A stretch of DNA of 64,000 nucleotides from Sciurus carolinensis (Eukaryota; Chordata; Mammalia; Rodentia; Sciuridae), in contig NC_062216.1 in the NCBI RefSeq assembly GCF_902686445.1, positions 15,769,084-15,833,083 on the forward strand, written 5' to 3'. The notes beneath the pieces are model-generated. The model did no database searches, was not told where the DNA came from, and worked only from the letters and a program-made list of their open reading frames with translations. Each line of letters starts with the position of its first letter. The first letter of the stretch is position 1. Shown here one piece after another: positions 46,673 through 58,059 of the stretch. A program made the position numbers and the translations under genes.

Positions 46673-48945
46673 TATTTCTCTACAAGGGAGAGTAGGGAGG
46701 CAGAAGAATTGACATTCAGGGTTAATAAACCCAATAGAATATAGTGTGGTTGGTGTGAGGCATAAACTAAAGCACTAAAGCAGTGCTCTTGTGAATGCCA
46801 TCTATACTTGTCTGTGCTAATGCTGGAACTGTGACTCAAATGCTATAATGTGACTAACATTTCTGCATCCTTTTTTGGCATACCACATTGCTATATGGAA
46901 AAACCTTCATGGTGGGGGTGGTTAGGACCTTATCTCTGTTGCTTTCTAGGTAAAGACTTACAGACTCTCTGGCAGTAATATTGTAGGGGAGGCTCTTACG
47001 TCAGGTGGGTTTAGTACAAGATGGCCCTACCATCTCTTGTATGCTCAGATTCTATGCTCCTTTGATCTTGACCTAGAGAGAAGCCTACATGATCTGTGTG
47101 GGAGGATGGTCTAACTGTTCAATTCTTGGTTAATAATACTGCTATTGTCCTGCCATCTTGGATTTGTCATTCAACCTGTCTGAAGATTGACTTTGGTCAA
47201 CTTAGATAATCAAACTATCTCACTGATTTCCTTTATGGGGGCTGTGGTGATGAACTAGGAGATAATGCATTCCCCCATGTAATACATAGAATCCTTCTAG
47301 AAGGAAAAAATACCTGACATTCCCTTCCCCATTCATTGTTGACTTGAAGTATTTTTATTGTGTCACTACTTATGCATTTATAAACATAAAGGTGGGCATA
47401 AATTGCCTATGTCCGTACTTATGGAATCATTATATGAAAACAAATTAATTCATAAACTAAATACAAACAAAACAAAGAACCAATGAAGTTTAAGCAAACA
47501 AAATAACCGAATGGGTCAGATGTTTTAAAAATGAAAATGAATTATTGCTTGCAGTGATACTGGCTGTCTTGATGCTGGTTGTTTTGAGTGACAGTATTTG
47601 GCCTCTGGTAACAAAGCATAATTTATGCTTTTCTCATTAGTTCAAAACAACTAGCCTAGTAATTCTCATTTGTGATTATTAACACAAATTTAAGCTTGGG
47701 CATTGAAATGATGTGACAGACTCATTTATAAGTATTTATATTGTTATATGAAATATACTTTTATTATTCATTTTAGATTGTCAAGATAAAAACTCAAATA
47801 TTCAAAGTGAAATTATTGGGGCAAACCAGATATCTCTGGCAATGTTATCCATGATCAAACACTGAGATAATGAATGTGAATGTGCTCTCTAAAAGTTAAA
47901 AGGAGTTAATAGCTGCCAGGAGCCATTACTGAGACAAGATGGCAAGCTACAGGCAGCTACCACAGATCACATGAAGTACCTTCCTTGCCACCCCATCTCC
48001 TGACAGCATCCTAACAGGTGAGAGGCTGGTATTTCTGCTTCATCTTAGATATATTTGGATCTCTGATCATATTGCTGCTATCTACAGTCCCAGGGAAGGC
48101 CACCAGAGTCCAGCAAGGAAGAAGCATAACACAGGAACCCAATAAAGCAGTATTTCTGTAAAGTAGCAGTGGGAAATGGAAAGACTGATACTGAGCAAAC
48201 TCATTTTCTGGACATGACCCCACCTTTCCCATTACCTAGCTGGCAGAACAATGGTTTATCCTCTTTCAGTCAATAACTGGGTCTGACCTCTAGGGGGTCT
48301 CTTATTTACAGAACTAGAATAAATTGATTACGGGATCTCATGGGATCTTTGAACTCTTTGAAGGTTAACAACACTAATACTGACTTTTGGGGTATATTTC
48401 TGAAGAGACAAAGGGAAGGAGCTTGAAGGCTGCTCTTTTCTCTCTTTCTTCCTTATTTTTCCTGATAGATTCATTTTCTCCCTCTATTTTTGTCTTTTAT
48501 CTCTCTATTTTTGTCTTTTCTCTTTTTGTCTCTTGCTGTGACATTTTTTCTTTTTTAAGGACTTACATTTTCTAGGTATGTGGTGCTTTTCATTATCCCT
48601 TTCCCTAGCTATTACATTTAAAGTTGGTTAACTGTCTGACTGCTTAAAGAAGAAAATAATAATAAAAATGTTATTACTTTATTCTTTTATATTTGGATAA
48701 TGTTTTTGAATTTATAAAGTGAGTCTGTATAGATCCTCTAATTTGAGCCTCACAATAATCCATGAAATAGTTTTTATTCTCCTGTTTTACAAGTGGGAAA
48801 TTGGGACTCAAGAAGTCAAAGGGCTCTTCTTTTTCTCCTATCCCATCTCTTATAACCCCTTCCTTTTTGAAACAACTCAGTCTGGAATACTTAGACAGGA
48901 CTGAGTCAAGTCAGGAAATGTACCAGTAATGTGGGAATCTTACAA
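46673..48945. other. Unique DNA, no gene seen
   Basis: No family recognised. Parts of 46680-48260 could be old ERV sequence. 48485-48535 has three imperfect copies of 'tatttttgtctttt'. Confidence 0.4.
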
Positions 48946-49985
48946 CCTAGAGTGAGGTGTCAGAGCTTGATCAGATTTACTCCAATATATTGACTAAATA
49001 CATCCAATAATCAGAGAAACTGTGACTCCTACTCAAGGAAACAAAGCAAAACATTCAATAGAAACCAAATATAAATGGACTAAGATAAGGTATTTAGCTG
49101 CCAAAGGCTTCAAAGTAGCTTTTTATAAATGTTTTACAAATTAGAGGAAAAAAATATTATGACAATGATTCAAAAAATAAGAAATTTCAATAAAGAAAAA
49201 CTTCCTAAAAGAACAAATGGAAATTCTGGAGTCAAAAACTTTAATAATTGAAATGAAAATTATATTGCATCGACTTAAGAGCATATTTGAGATAGCAAAA
49301 AAAGTATTGGTGAGGTTAAAGATGGACCAATGGACTGCATCCAATCTAAAGATTAGAAGAACAAATAGAAGAAAAAGGAGAAGATTCCTAGAGACCTTTG
49401 AGATAGCATCAACCACACCAAGAAATACATAATGAGAACTGTAGAAGAAGACAGAGATAAAGGAGAAAAAACATTTCGAAGAAACAATGGTCCCTAAACT
49501 TTACATTTGATGAAAAATATCACAAGTACTTATTTTAAAAAGTCCAAAGAACCCCCAAGTAGAAAAAGGCTGAAGAATGAACCCACTGTAACATCTAAAC
49601 ACATTATAACCAAAAAGTGGAAAGCCAAAGGCTAACAGAAAATCTTGAAAAAAATCATAGGAGAAAAATGACCCATCACATACCAGAGAGCAACAGTATG
49701 ACTAACTGCTGACTTCTCAACAGAAACTATGAGAACATGAGGCAGTGGGTGGTAGAGATATTGTTAGTGAAGTGCTCTGTTTTCAGCAAAAACACACTTC
49801 AAAACTGAATGTGAAGCAAAAACATTCCCAGAAAACAAAGACTGAGAGATGTGGATCTGCATCACAAGAAATGCTGAAAGAAGTCCTTCAGAGTACACTG
49901 ATGATAGGTGAAACCCACAGGCAGAAATGGGAAGACTAGAGATGATAAGCATGCAGATAACCATAAAAGACTATGAAATATATTT

Positions 49986-49995
49986 CCTTTTCTTT

Positions 49996-50055
<60 letters not shown>

Positions 50056-50091
50056 TTCTCCTCCTTTCTCTGTCTTTCTCTTTCTTTCTTT
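49986..50091. repeat. (CTTT)n microsatellite, SINE tail
   Basis: A long pure CTTT run becoming CTCC and TCTCT near the SINE. On the minus strand it is (AAAG)n at the 3' end of the SINE, so it most likely grew out of its A-tail. Confidence 0.92.
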
Positions 50092-50275
50092 TGAACCCAA
50101 GGGTGCTTAATCACTGAGTGACATCCCCAGACCCCCTTTCTTTTTGTTTGTTTAATTTAGAGACAGGGTCTCTAAATTTGCTGAGACTGGCTTTGAATTT
50201 ACGCTCCTCCTGCCACAGTCTCTGGACCCACTGGGATTAAGAGCATGCACCACCATGCCTGGGTCTTCTGGTTTT
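50092..50275 (-). mobile_element. Composite ID/B1 SINE (B1-dID-like), reversed
   Basis: Plus strand: 'ttgaacccaagggtgcttaa', 'tcactgagtgacatccccag' (reverse ID part), then 'agagacagggtctctaaatt', 'tgctgagactggctttgaat' and 'caccaccatgcctgg' (reverse B1, 7SL-derived). This dimeric type is known from squirrels and related rodents. Confidence 0.88.
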
Positions 50276-51027
50276 CTAAAGCAATGGTTACATACTATAT
50301 TTTGGGAAAATGATGCACAGAGGAGGAGGATGAAACTGTGTTTTATTAAAGCAAAATTGATATATTTTATCAATTAAGACAATATTAACCTGAAATATGT
50401 TGTGATGAGTTAAGATGCAACTTGTAATCCATAGAGCAAGAAAATAATTGAAGAATATATGTTAACAAATTAAACAAAGCATTAAAGCAAATGAATTAAA
50501 ACTGGGAGAGGAATTAAGGAAACAGGAAAACATAAAGGGGAAATAGAGACATGTAATATATAGAAAAGCAAAATGCAAGAAGACAGATGTGAAACCAAAC
50601 ATAATAATTATATTAAATTTGTACTAACTATCCAATCTAATGAAAAAGCAAATGTGTTAGATTTGATTTTTTAAAAATGCAAGATATGTCTGATACAACT
50701 ACATGCTACCCATGAGAGATGTTTCATATTAAAAAACACAATTAATTTGAAAGTAACAGAATAGAAAAACATATAGCATATAAATAATAACTATAAAAGA
50801 GCTGGAGTGGCTGTATTATTAGTAGACTTAATAGATTTTAAATATTATTAGAGAAAAAAAGGGACATTTCAAAACAACGAAAGGACCCATGTATCAGGAA
50901 AATGTAATGGTTAAAATGCATATGCATTTAACAAAAAGCTTCCAAGTATGCTACTCTAAATCTGATAGAATTGAGAGCTGGAGATTTGAGCACCACACTC
51001 ATAATATTTGAAAACACAGCTAGATGG

Positions 51028-51455
51028 AGAGAGCCGTAGTTTGTCCCCCAGACCTTCATGTGCTGGCGATGGATTCCCAGTGCACTATGCTGAGGCAGTG
51101 GGACCTGTAAAGGTGGGGTCTAGTGGAAGGTGACCAGGACATGGGGGCTCCACCTGCAGAGCAGATTAGTGCTGGCCTCCCGGAGTGTTTTGTTCTGGTG
51201 AGAGTGAGTCGTTATGAGGGGGGCTGGCACCTCCCCTGAATCCCTCTTCTGCATGCACTGCTTTCCACTCTTGCATTCACTCCTGCCATTCGGATGCCAT
51301 ATTCCATGTTGTGATGTAGCAAGAGGGCCCTCACCAGAGCCAAGCACATGGCAGTGCCATGCTCTTGAACCTCCAGAACTCAGAGTTAACTAAACCTCTT
51401 TTCTTTATAGAGTACCTAACCTCAGATGTTTTGTTATGACAACACAAAATTGATT
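51028..51455 (+). mobile_element. MaLR solo LTR
   Basis: 'gtttgtcccccagaccttca', 'aaaggtggggtctagtggaa', 'tgttctggtgagagtgagtc', 'ttgaacctccagaactcaga', 'actaaacctcttttctttat', 'tcagatgttttgttatgaca'. Same class as 35356-35815. It lies inside the old L1. Confidence 0.82.
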
Positions 51456-51870
51456 TTGTAAATTTCCAATTTACTCAGCTTTCCATCACATTTACCAAGC
51501 AATGTGACTTAATTGATGTTAATAGAAAAGGTCAACTGAAAAAAGAATAATATGCATTCTTTTCAAGAGCACAGGAAAGGTCATATGCTAGGACTTAAAA
51601 TAAATTTCAATGAATTAAAGAAGACTGAAATTAGATTCTAAGTGTTTTCTGTCTATAACATAATTAAAATAAAACTCAACAAATTTGATGAATTAATAAA
51701 TAATTTGAAATGAAGCAAAATAACTTCTAAATATAGGCTAAAAGAGAGTCCACAAGAGAAATTTGAAAATATATTTAGCTGATGAAAAAAAAAATCCATG
51801 ATATGTTGAAATGTATGGGAGATAGCCAAAGTCATACATAGAGGAAAATGTATAGCTTTAGTTGTCCATA

Positions 51871-52335
51871 TTAGGGTGCTGCTGGGATAGGCAGACTGAG
51901 CACATTGATAGGCTGAAGGGAAGGAGCCAGTAAAAACACCTAAAGATACAGAAGACAGAAACTGAGGTTCATGGGGAAAACCTCTAACTTGGCTCTACTT
52001 GGGATCACATGGGCTCCTGGATGGAATCTGGGGACAGCAGGTCTGGGATAGTGGGTTGTTTCTCTGGGGCTTTCTGGAGGGGCAGCTTAGAGCAGGGCGT
52101 GGCACAGTCCACCAGCTGATGTGGCTGTGCACGACATCTCTGGCACTGAAGCACGCAGTTCTGCCCCACACCGAGGGGTCTGCTGCTCCGTCTTGGGGAG
52201 GCATAGGAAGCATTGATGTTCAGCCCCCGCTTTCCCTGGCTTAGCCCCCCAAATTTACCCAGCCTGTGGTCTGTTGTCTCTTTTAAACCATAGAATTAAA
52301 AACCTTAAAAACAGTTTAGGCTAGAGAAGCCCTTT
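51871..52335. other. Unique DNA, no gene seen
   Basis: No repeat recognised between the old L1 and the DNA transposon. The frame 51999-52244 has no family. Confidence 0.45.
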
Positions 52336-53646
52336 GGAACTACAGTCACCTGCCACAGAATGACATTTCATCCAACGTACACGGTGGCAGTCACGTAGGT
52401 CATAATGGAGTGGGAAGCTCCCATCGCTTGGGAGTCACATTGACTGCGGTCACTGTCATAGTGTATCACCGTGCACTTGCAGTGCTGTGGGACACGGGCC
52501 CTCTGTGCTGCCAGCCACACAGAAGCACAGCACATGATCCTTGGTAACCATGATGACAGACATGGTGCAGGTCAATGTCGGTGCTACACTTTGAATCCTT
52601 ATTTTAGCATGCACTCATTCTGCTTATAAAAAAGGTTGACCATAAAACAGCCTGGAGCAGATCCCCCCCAGGGGGAGTTCCAGAAGAATATAGGTATTGT
52701 CACCACAGGAGCTGGCAGCTCAGTGTGCTTATTACTCCTAAGGACCTTCTAAAGGGACGAGAAGGGGACAATGAGAGACAATGATACGGACCATCCTGTT
52801 CCAAAGTAGCCAAGCCAATGTGTGTTTTGACTTGGTTTTTAGCAAAAAAAAAAGTTTAAAATGTAAAAAAAATATCAAACACAAAAAATATTTTTGTTCA
52901 GCCATACATTGTGTTTGTGTTTAAAGGTATGTATTGTTACAAAAGACTCAAAAAGTTAAAAAAAAATTAAAAGTTTATAAAGTTGCAGTAAGCTTAGTTA
53001 ATTTGTCACTGGAGAAAAAAAAAAATCTGTACTCGGGATTGAACCCAGGGCTGCTCTACCACTGACTTACATTCCCAGCCCTTTCAATTCTAAATTTTGA
53101 GACAGGGTCTTGCTGAGTTGCCGAGATTGGCCTTGAACTTGTGATCCTCCTGCTGCAGCCTCCCAAGTTGCTGGGATCATGGGCACGTGCCACTGTACCT
53201 GGCTGTGATGTTTTTCATTTTCTTTTTGCAGGTTTGGTGCGGCCCAAGCTGCAGTGTTACAAAGTCCACAGCAGTGCACAGTTGTGTCCCAGGCCTCCAC
53301 GTTCTCTCCCCGCTCACTCGCTGACTTCGACTCACCAGGACAACTTCCGGTCTTGCAGTCTCCCTCAGAGGAAGTGCCCTGTACAGGTGTGCCATTTCTG
53401 TCCTTCATGCTGTGTTTGTGTTTTTCTACTTGGGATACACGAGTACCTACCACTGGTCACAATTGCCTACGATATCCAGGATAGCACCACATTGCACAGG
53501 TTTGTAGCCCAGGAGCAGTGGCTATGCTGTGTGGCCAGGTGTGTGGTAGACCAGACCATCTTCATTTGTGTTAAGTGTGCGCGATGATCAACTCACCTGT
53601 CGACACAGGTCTCAGAAGGTATTCCCGTGGTTAATAAGTGACACAT
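52336..53646. mobile_element. Near-complete Tigger-like DNA transposon, split by SINE
   Basis: Left end 'tacagtcacctgccacagaa' and right end near 'ggtattcccgtggttaataa' are worn inverted repeats. Internal landmarks lie in order: 'ttgaccataaaacagcctgg', 'gagttccagaagaatatagg', 'gcaataagcttagttaattt'-like text near 52985, 'gtgccctgtacaggtgtgcc', 'aggtttgtagcccaggagca'. It is a nonautonomous mammalian MITE of about 1.1 kb, with a SINE at 53016-53205. Exact family name uncertain. The 53141-53587 frame is transposon plus SINE, not a gene. Confidence 0.8.
53016..53205 (-). mobile_element. Composite ID/B1 SINE (B1-dID-like), reversed
   Basis: Plus strand: A/T tail at 53016, 'ctgtactcgggattgaaccc', 'ctgctctaccactgacttac' (reverse ID), 'tgagacagggtcttgctgag', 'gatcctcctgctgcagcctc', 'cccaagttgctgggatcatg' (reverse B1). 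Better preserved than the copy at 50092. Confidence 0.93.
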
Positions 53647-53649
53647 TAT

Positions 53650-53750
53650 TGGATTTGATAAACTATTTTTCAAATGAGGCAATGCTGGTCTAAACGATTA
53701 AGCCAAGTTCTTTAAAAGAGGGCCTGAGCAGAACCCAGGCTCCTGGGCCC
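53650..53750 (-). mobile_element. MIR SINE fragment
   Basis: Weak reverse MIR: 'ttttcaaatgaggcaatgct', 'gattaagccaagttctttaa', 'gcagaacccaggctcctggg'. Confidence 0.5.
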
Positions 53751-53994
53751 CCTGTCCAGTTTTTCCAGAGAGACTTACATGTATGCTGGTCACTGGCCTG
53801 GGCAGCGGGGTGACTTTGTTTCCCATATTATTATTACTTTTGTTATTGCATCTCATTTGCACCTCTTTTGCTGTGCTTCCGCCTCTTGGATCACTAGATC
53901 AAAGCCTCCAGTTGGGTTAATAGATCACAGAAATCTTCCCGGTACCTCCTGTTCCTATCTCCATTCCTGTGGCTACCCAGGTGCAACCTGCCGG

Positions 53995-54170
53995 CAATAA
54001 CAGACTCTTGTTTATTTAGCAGGTAATATGTGTCAGGCACTGCAGTAAAGCACTTCATTTAATCCCACACTTGGGTACAACTTTCATGGTCTTGTTTTAC
54101 AGAGTCACAGAGACACCAAGCAGCTTAGTCAAGGTCACCTAATGAGTAGAGACTGCACCTGAACCCAGGC
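53995..54170 (-). mobile_element. MIR SINE
   Basis: 'tatgtgtcaggcactgcagt', 'tcatttaatcccacacttgg', 'gttttacagagtcacagaga', 'tcaaggtcacctaatgagta', 'ctgaacccaggcaatgggac'. Clear reverse MIR. Confidence 0.88.
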
Positions 54171-55180
54171 AATGGGACTTCAAGGGCTCAGCATGCCATC
54201 TCTGGGGTCCTTTAGGATGCGGAATGCAGAATGCAGGTGTCTCCTCCTCAGTGTCACTACTCTCCAGTGTGGCTTCTCCTGCACAGACCCTCCCCCCAGG
54301 TCCCCTGTCACTGGGACCCTTGGGACCCCATCATGGGCACTGCTTCCTCTCCATGTCCTGCTCTCCCCAAATCCTCCTGCAGCTGCAAAACCATTCTGGC
54401 AATTCAAGCCCGACCCTAGTGAATTATGTTTCTCCAAATTGCTACATTAATAAGGGCCGTGTGTTCCTAGAGGATCATTAATTACAGACAGATTTTTATT
54501 TCCCTCTGAAATACGGCCTGTGTTTCTGCTCCGCGCGGCTCAGGCACAGTCTTGCCCAGCATGCCTGTGTGCTGCTTCTGACATCTGTCTCTGACTTCCT
54601 GGCAGACATTCCTTGACATGTCTTGCTCTCTGCATCTTTCTTCCTCCTCAAAGGCTGGGCTCACCCTGGCAATCCAGAGTGGGATAGAGGTCCCCATTTC
54701 TTAACCTCCCATCAAAACCAGTTGGCAGCAGGGGATGGTACACAGCCACCAGGGAAAGGAGCCAAATGATCTGCTGATGATTTCCTTCAAAGGACTCCTG
54801 GATTTTAAGTGGCTCCAGTAAATGGGACATTTAGGGTAAGATAGGAGGTTCTGGATCCCTGTCTCTCCCTACTCAGCTTCCTCAAATCAGATTTACTGAT
54901 GGACTCTATTCTCAGACCCAAGCTCAGAGTCAAGGAGGACTGAGGCAAATGACTTGGCAGGATCTCCTTGCTCTCCTCATCTGCTGAGGCTTGAAGATAG
55001 AAATTCTACCAACCTAGGCACTCTTGTGGGGACAGGAATGAGACTTGAGACTCAGGCAGCCCCATCTTCTAGAGTCCATGAGTTGGACCATCCTTCCTAC
55101 CCATAGACACAGGCTCCCTCTGGATTTCTACTCCTTATTGTACTGGGACTCCTGCTTAGAACTTCATTCATTCTCTACGC
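54171..55180. other. Unique DNA, no gene seen
   Basis: Overlapping short frames between 54172 and 54481 occur in all three plus frames and one minus frame, so none is credible. 54385-54545 looks like possible conserved non-coding sequence (see findings). Confidence 0.45.
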
Positions 55181-55345
55181 CAGCAGTTTGCAATCGTGGC
55201 TACTTATTAGAATCACCTGGGAAAATTGTCCAAACCCTGATGCCTTGTCCACCCACACCACAATTCAGAAATTCAGGAAGTGACCTGCAAGCACCAGTGG
55301 TTTTGAAAGCTTTGCGGGTGACTGCAACCTGCAGTCAGGTTTAGG
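55181..55345 (+). mobile_element. hAT-Charlie MER5-like MITE, first of three
   Basis: 'cagcagtttgcaatcgtggc' then 'ttagaatcacctgggaaaat', the typical MER5 start, and a GC-rich middle. The end is near 'cagtcaggtttaggaaacta'. Confidence 0.7.
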
Positions 55346-55349
55346 AAAC

Positions 55350-55485
55350 TACCCCAATCCTTCATCTTTGCTGCCAATTAGAAATGCAGACTCTCAGGCC
55401 CCACCCCAGACTAACAGAATCATGTACCTTTTAATAAGATCTCCAGGTGATTTGTATGCACTTTAAAGTTTGAGAAGCTCTCCAG
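55350..55485 (+). mobile_element. hAT-Charlie MITE, second of three
   Basis: 'ccaattagaaatgcagactc', 'tcaggccccaccccagacta', 'aacagaatcatgtacctttt', 'atctccaggtgatttgtatg', 'gtttgagaagctctcc'. The 5' terminal repeat is missing. Confidence 0.7.
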
Positions 55486-55487
55486 CT

Positions 55488-55655
55488 AAAAATGTTTTGC
55501 CAACTTTAGCATGTAAAAGAATCACCCAGAGAGCTTGTTAAAAATAAAAATCCAATTCGGCAGGTCTTGGGTGGGGCTGGGGATCTGCCTGTTTAACAAG
55601 GTCCCCAGTTAGTTCTGATGTGATTGGTCCTGGGAACACACTCTGAGATGTGTTG
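55488..55655 (+). mobile_element. hAT-Charlie MITE, third of three
   Basis: 'ccaactttagcatgtaaaag', 'aatcacccagagagcttgtt', 'gcaggtcttgggtggggctg', 'gggatctgcctgtttaacaa', ending 'gggaacacactctgaga'. Begins directly after the second copy. Confidence 0.75.
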
Positions 55656-55899
55656 CATCCAGGAGTTGGGCTCGGGCCTCCAGGGTGGTGGGCCAACAAC
55701 TAGCTGAGGTTCTCCATCCATCCAAGGTAGGAGCCTTGCCCAGAGAGAAGAGGTCTTTAGGTTCAGGGAAGTGAGTCTGCTGGCGCTGTCCTGCCCCTAG
55801 GCAGGCTGGGCCCTCTTGAACCTACAAAGTGGCTAACTTCTCAGCTCCCCGCTGAGGCAGGTCCTCCATCCACTTGTGCTCAGCTTGACAAGGTCTGCA

Positions 55900-56265
55900 A
55901 TTTTCTATTTTTTTAAAATGAGATTTAATTCACATGACATCAAATTCATCATTTAAAAGTGTTCAATTCAGTGGTTTTTAGCATAATCATTTGGTTTTGC
56001 AGCCATCACCTCTATCTAACTCTGAAACATTTCCATCACCCCCAAAAGAAAGCTTGAACTCATTAGCAGTCAGTCCCAATTTCCTCTCTCCCTCATCCCC
56101 TGGCAACTGCTAATCCACTTGCTACTCTCTGGATTTGGCAGTGGAGGACATTTCATATAAAAGGAATCATGCGACGTGTGGCCTTTGTGTCTGCCTGCCT
56201 TCCCTTATCGCGATGCTTCCAGGCTCATCCATGTCCTGGCATGTAATGAGGTCTGCAGTTTTGCT
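55900..56265 (-). mobile_element. Ancient L1M 3' end, reversed
   Basis: 'tttaattcacatgacatcaa', 'aagtgttcaattcagtggtt', 'tttccatcacccccaaaaga', 'cctggcaactgctaatccac', 'ggacatttcatataaaagga'. Same region as 28165-28680. The long frame 56135-56686 starts inside this repeat. Confidence 0.88.
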
Positions 56266-56419
56266 TTTACCACCTATACCTGCGGGCAAGATTGGCCTTA
56301 GGTGTCCACAGAAATCCCCTTCCTCATGTCTTTATTCTGACTTTACATCTTGGCCCATTAGCCCCCAACCAACAAGCCTCCACTTAGCAGTGTTGGGCAC
56401 TGCCAGAGATCACTGGGTA

Positions 56420-56505
56420 CCATTCCTCATTTCCAAGATGAGAAAACCAGGCTCGGAGAGGCTTACCTGCACTTTGCCAGTCCCTCCAGAACACTCCGAG
56501 GCTAC
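56420..56505 (-). mobile_element. MIR SINE fragment
   Basis: 'cctcatttccaagatgagaa', 'aaccaggctcggagaggctt', 'acctgcactttgccagt'. Confidence 0.6.
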
Positions 56506-56611
56506 CCGTGATGAAGACAAGAGTAAGCCATGGGAATGTGGAGGGAGAGGAACGGAGAGAGGGGGTGCCAAGTGGCAGCCATGTGAGTCTGGAAGCCCGT
56601 TCTCCAAGGAG

Positions 56612-56635
56612 AAAAAAAAAAAAAAAAAAAAAAAA
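56612..56635 (+). repeat. Poly-A run (about 24 A)
   Basis: No SINE or retrocopy body is visible to the left. It gives the Lys/Phe runs in the local open frames. Confidence 0.95.
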
Positions 56636-57180
56636 CGAAACCTAAGGCTGAGATTTATATCTGGGATTTTCAAGTTTTCAGAATAGAGTACAGAAAAGAC
56701 ACATTTATTGAGAGATGATAAATTCCTTCTTTGCAGATTTATTAGAACTTGTATAGAGCTGGATCATAGATTTTTTTGGCGAAAGCCCTTAAACTTTTAC
56801 GTCCCATCATAATGGTAAATGAAGTCCGGTAAGCAGTTTAAATAATTCTTGATTAAATGATCCTCCCCTGCTGCCCATTCCAAGCCTCTGCCCCTCCAGC
56901 TGGGCCTGGCTGGTGGGAGGAGGCATCCGCCGGCCCCCTGAGAAGCACAAAATCAGGGAATGAAGTCTCCTGAATGCTGAAGAGTTGTTTCCAGCCAGAA
57001 TCGGGGGCTAAGCGCGGAGGAGTAGAGTGGGTGGGGTCTGGTGAGTCAAGAAGAGATCAAACTGATTTTTAAATCGAATATTTACTCTGCAGTTGGTCCT
57101 TTAACATCTGGTATTGCACTTAATTTACTGGGAAGTAGATTTTCTTTTATCCTCCTCTTCTCCATTTTGACTTTGTTTAT
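56636..57180. other. Unique DNA, possible conserved block
   Basis: No repeat or gene recognised. 56690-56870 is AT-rich and free of repeats (see findings). Confidence 0.45.
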
Positions 57181-57400
57181 CTTGTTCCGGTCCCACCGGC
57201 CTCCTCTTCTGTTCTGTCGCTCACCAGCCATTCTGCAGCTTCCGGTGCCTTTGTGCGTCTGGTATTCCCTCTAGGAAGGCGCTTCTTCCAGAAATGCTTA
57301 TGGCTTGCTTGCTCCTTCAGTGTTTCTAAGCTTCTGTTTAAATGTCACTTACCTGGAGAGACCTCCTCTGACCCTCTCCAGTCCTTCTTTCCCTTATCAT
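57181..57400 (+). mobile_element. L2 LINE fragment
   Basis: 'tgcctttgtgcgtctggtat', 'tccctctaggaaggcgcttc', 'ttaaatgtcacttacctgga', 'gagacctcctctgaccctct' follows the L2 3' consensus order. Confidence 0.8.
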
Positions 57401-57434
57401 GCTTTAGAATGCAGTAACACACAGAATCCAATGT

Positions 57435-57760
57435 GGGGTGGGGAATGGACAAAAGGAATTGAAAAATACTTCACAAAAGACGATCTATAGATGGCAAAGG
57501 AGCTCATGAACACAGGCAGCACCACTGGTGGTTAAGAACACGCCAATACAAAACCCAGTCCGATACCACGTCATGTCCACTAGATTGGCTCCGATTAAAA
57601 ACACTGACCATGACATATGCGGGCAAAGTGGTGGGTGAACCAGAACACTCACCCACTGCTGGTGGCAAGTGGTGCAAATACTGTAGAAAGCAGGTTAACG
57701 AGTCGGCCCACTGTGTGGCCCAGTCATCCTAACCCTATATACAAGAGAAATAAAAGCTTG
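57435..57760 (+). mobile_element. Old L1 ORF2 C-terminal fragment
   Basis: 'caaaggagctcatgaacaca', 'acccactgctggtggcaagt', 'ggcccagtcatcctaaccct', 'acaagagaaataaaagcttg'. Forward L1M ORF2 with many stops. Confidence 0.7.
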
Positions 57761-57839
57761 AGTTTTTACAAAGACTTACTCTTTTTTGGTGTGGCTTCTA
57801 ATCGCAGTGTGACTTATTTTGAGATTCCTTCTTGTTTTG

Positions 57840-57960
57840 TATCCTGATAATTTGTTTTGTTTTATTGTTGAATAGTATTTCAGTGTTTGGACACAACATG
57901 ATTTATTTACCAGTCCTCTTCTTAATAGACATTTGGATTTTTTCCGTTTGGGAGCTAGAG
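57840..57960 (-). mobile_element. L1 ORF2 C-terminal scrap, reversed
   Basis: 'gttgaatagtatttcagtgt' and 'agacatttggattttttccg' match the reverse of the L1 'atgaatggataaac' region. It lies head to head with the forward fragment to its left. Confidence 0.5.
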
Positions 57961-58059
57961 TCAACTAGCAGGTTGGGAGTGGGAGAAGAGGGAGGAAGGG
58001 ATTATGCAGTAGGATGAAGAAACTTTTGGAGATGGTGGAGCTCCTTATCTGGAGGGCAG

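Larger units (their letters stand above)
48950..51870 (+). mobile_element. Old L1, ORF1 to ORF2 start, split by SINE and LTR
   Basis: 49160-49980 matches L1M ORF1 and the region after it ('cttcagagtacactgatgat'). 50280-51025 continues with the inter-ORF and ORF2 start ('gctggagtggctgtattatt', 'gacatttcaaaacaacgaaa'). 51456-51870 continues into the endonuclease region ('catatgctaggacttaaaat'). A composite SINE (50092-50275) and a MaLR LTR (51028-51455) interrupt it. Left edge uncertain. Confidence 0.7.

Noticed and set aside
53141..53587. 148-codon open frame
   Set aside because: Spans a reversed composite SINE and a DNA transposon.
56135..56686. 183-codon open frame, longest in the right half
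   Set aside because: Built from a reversed L1M end, a MIR piece and a poly-A run that gives a lysine stretch.
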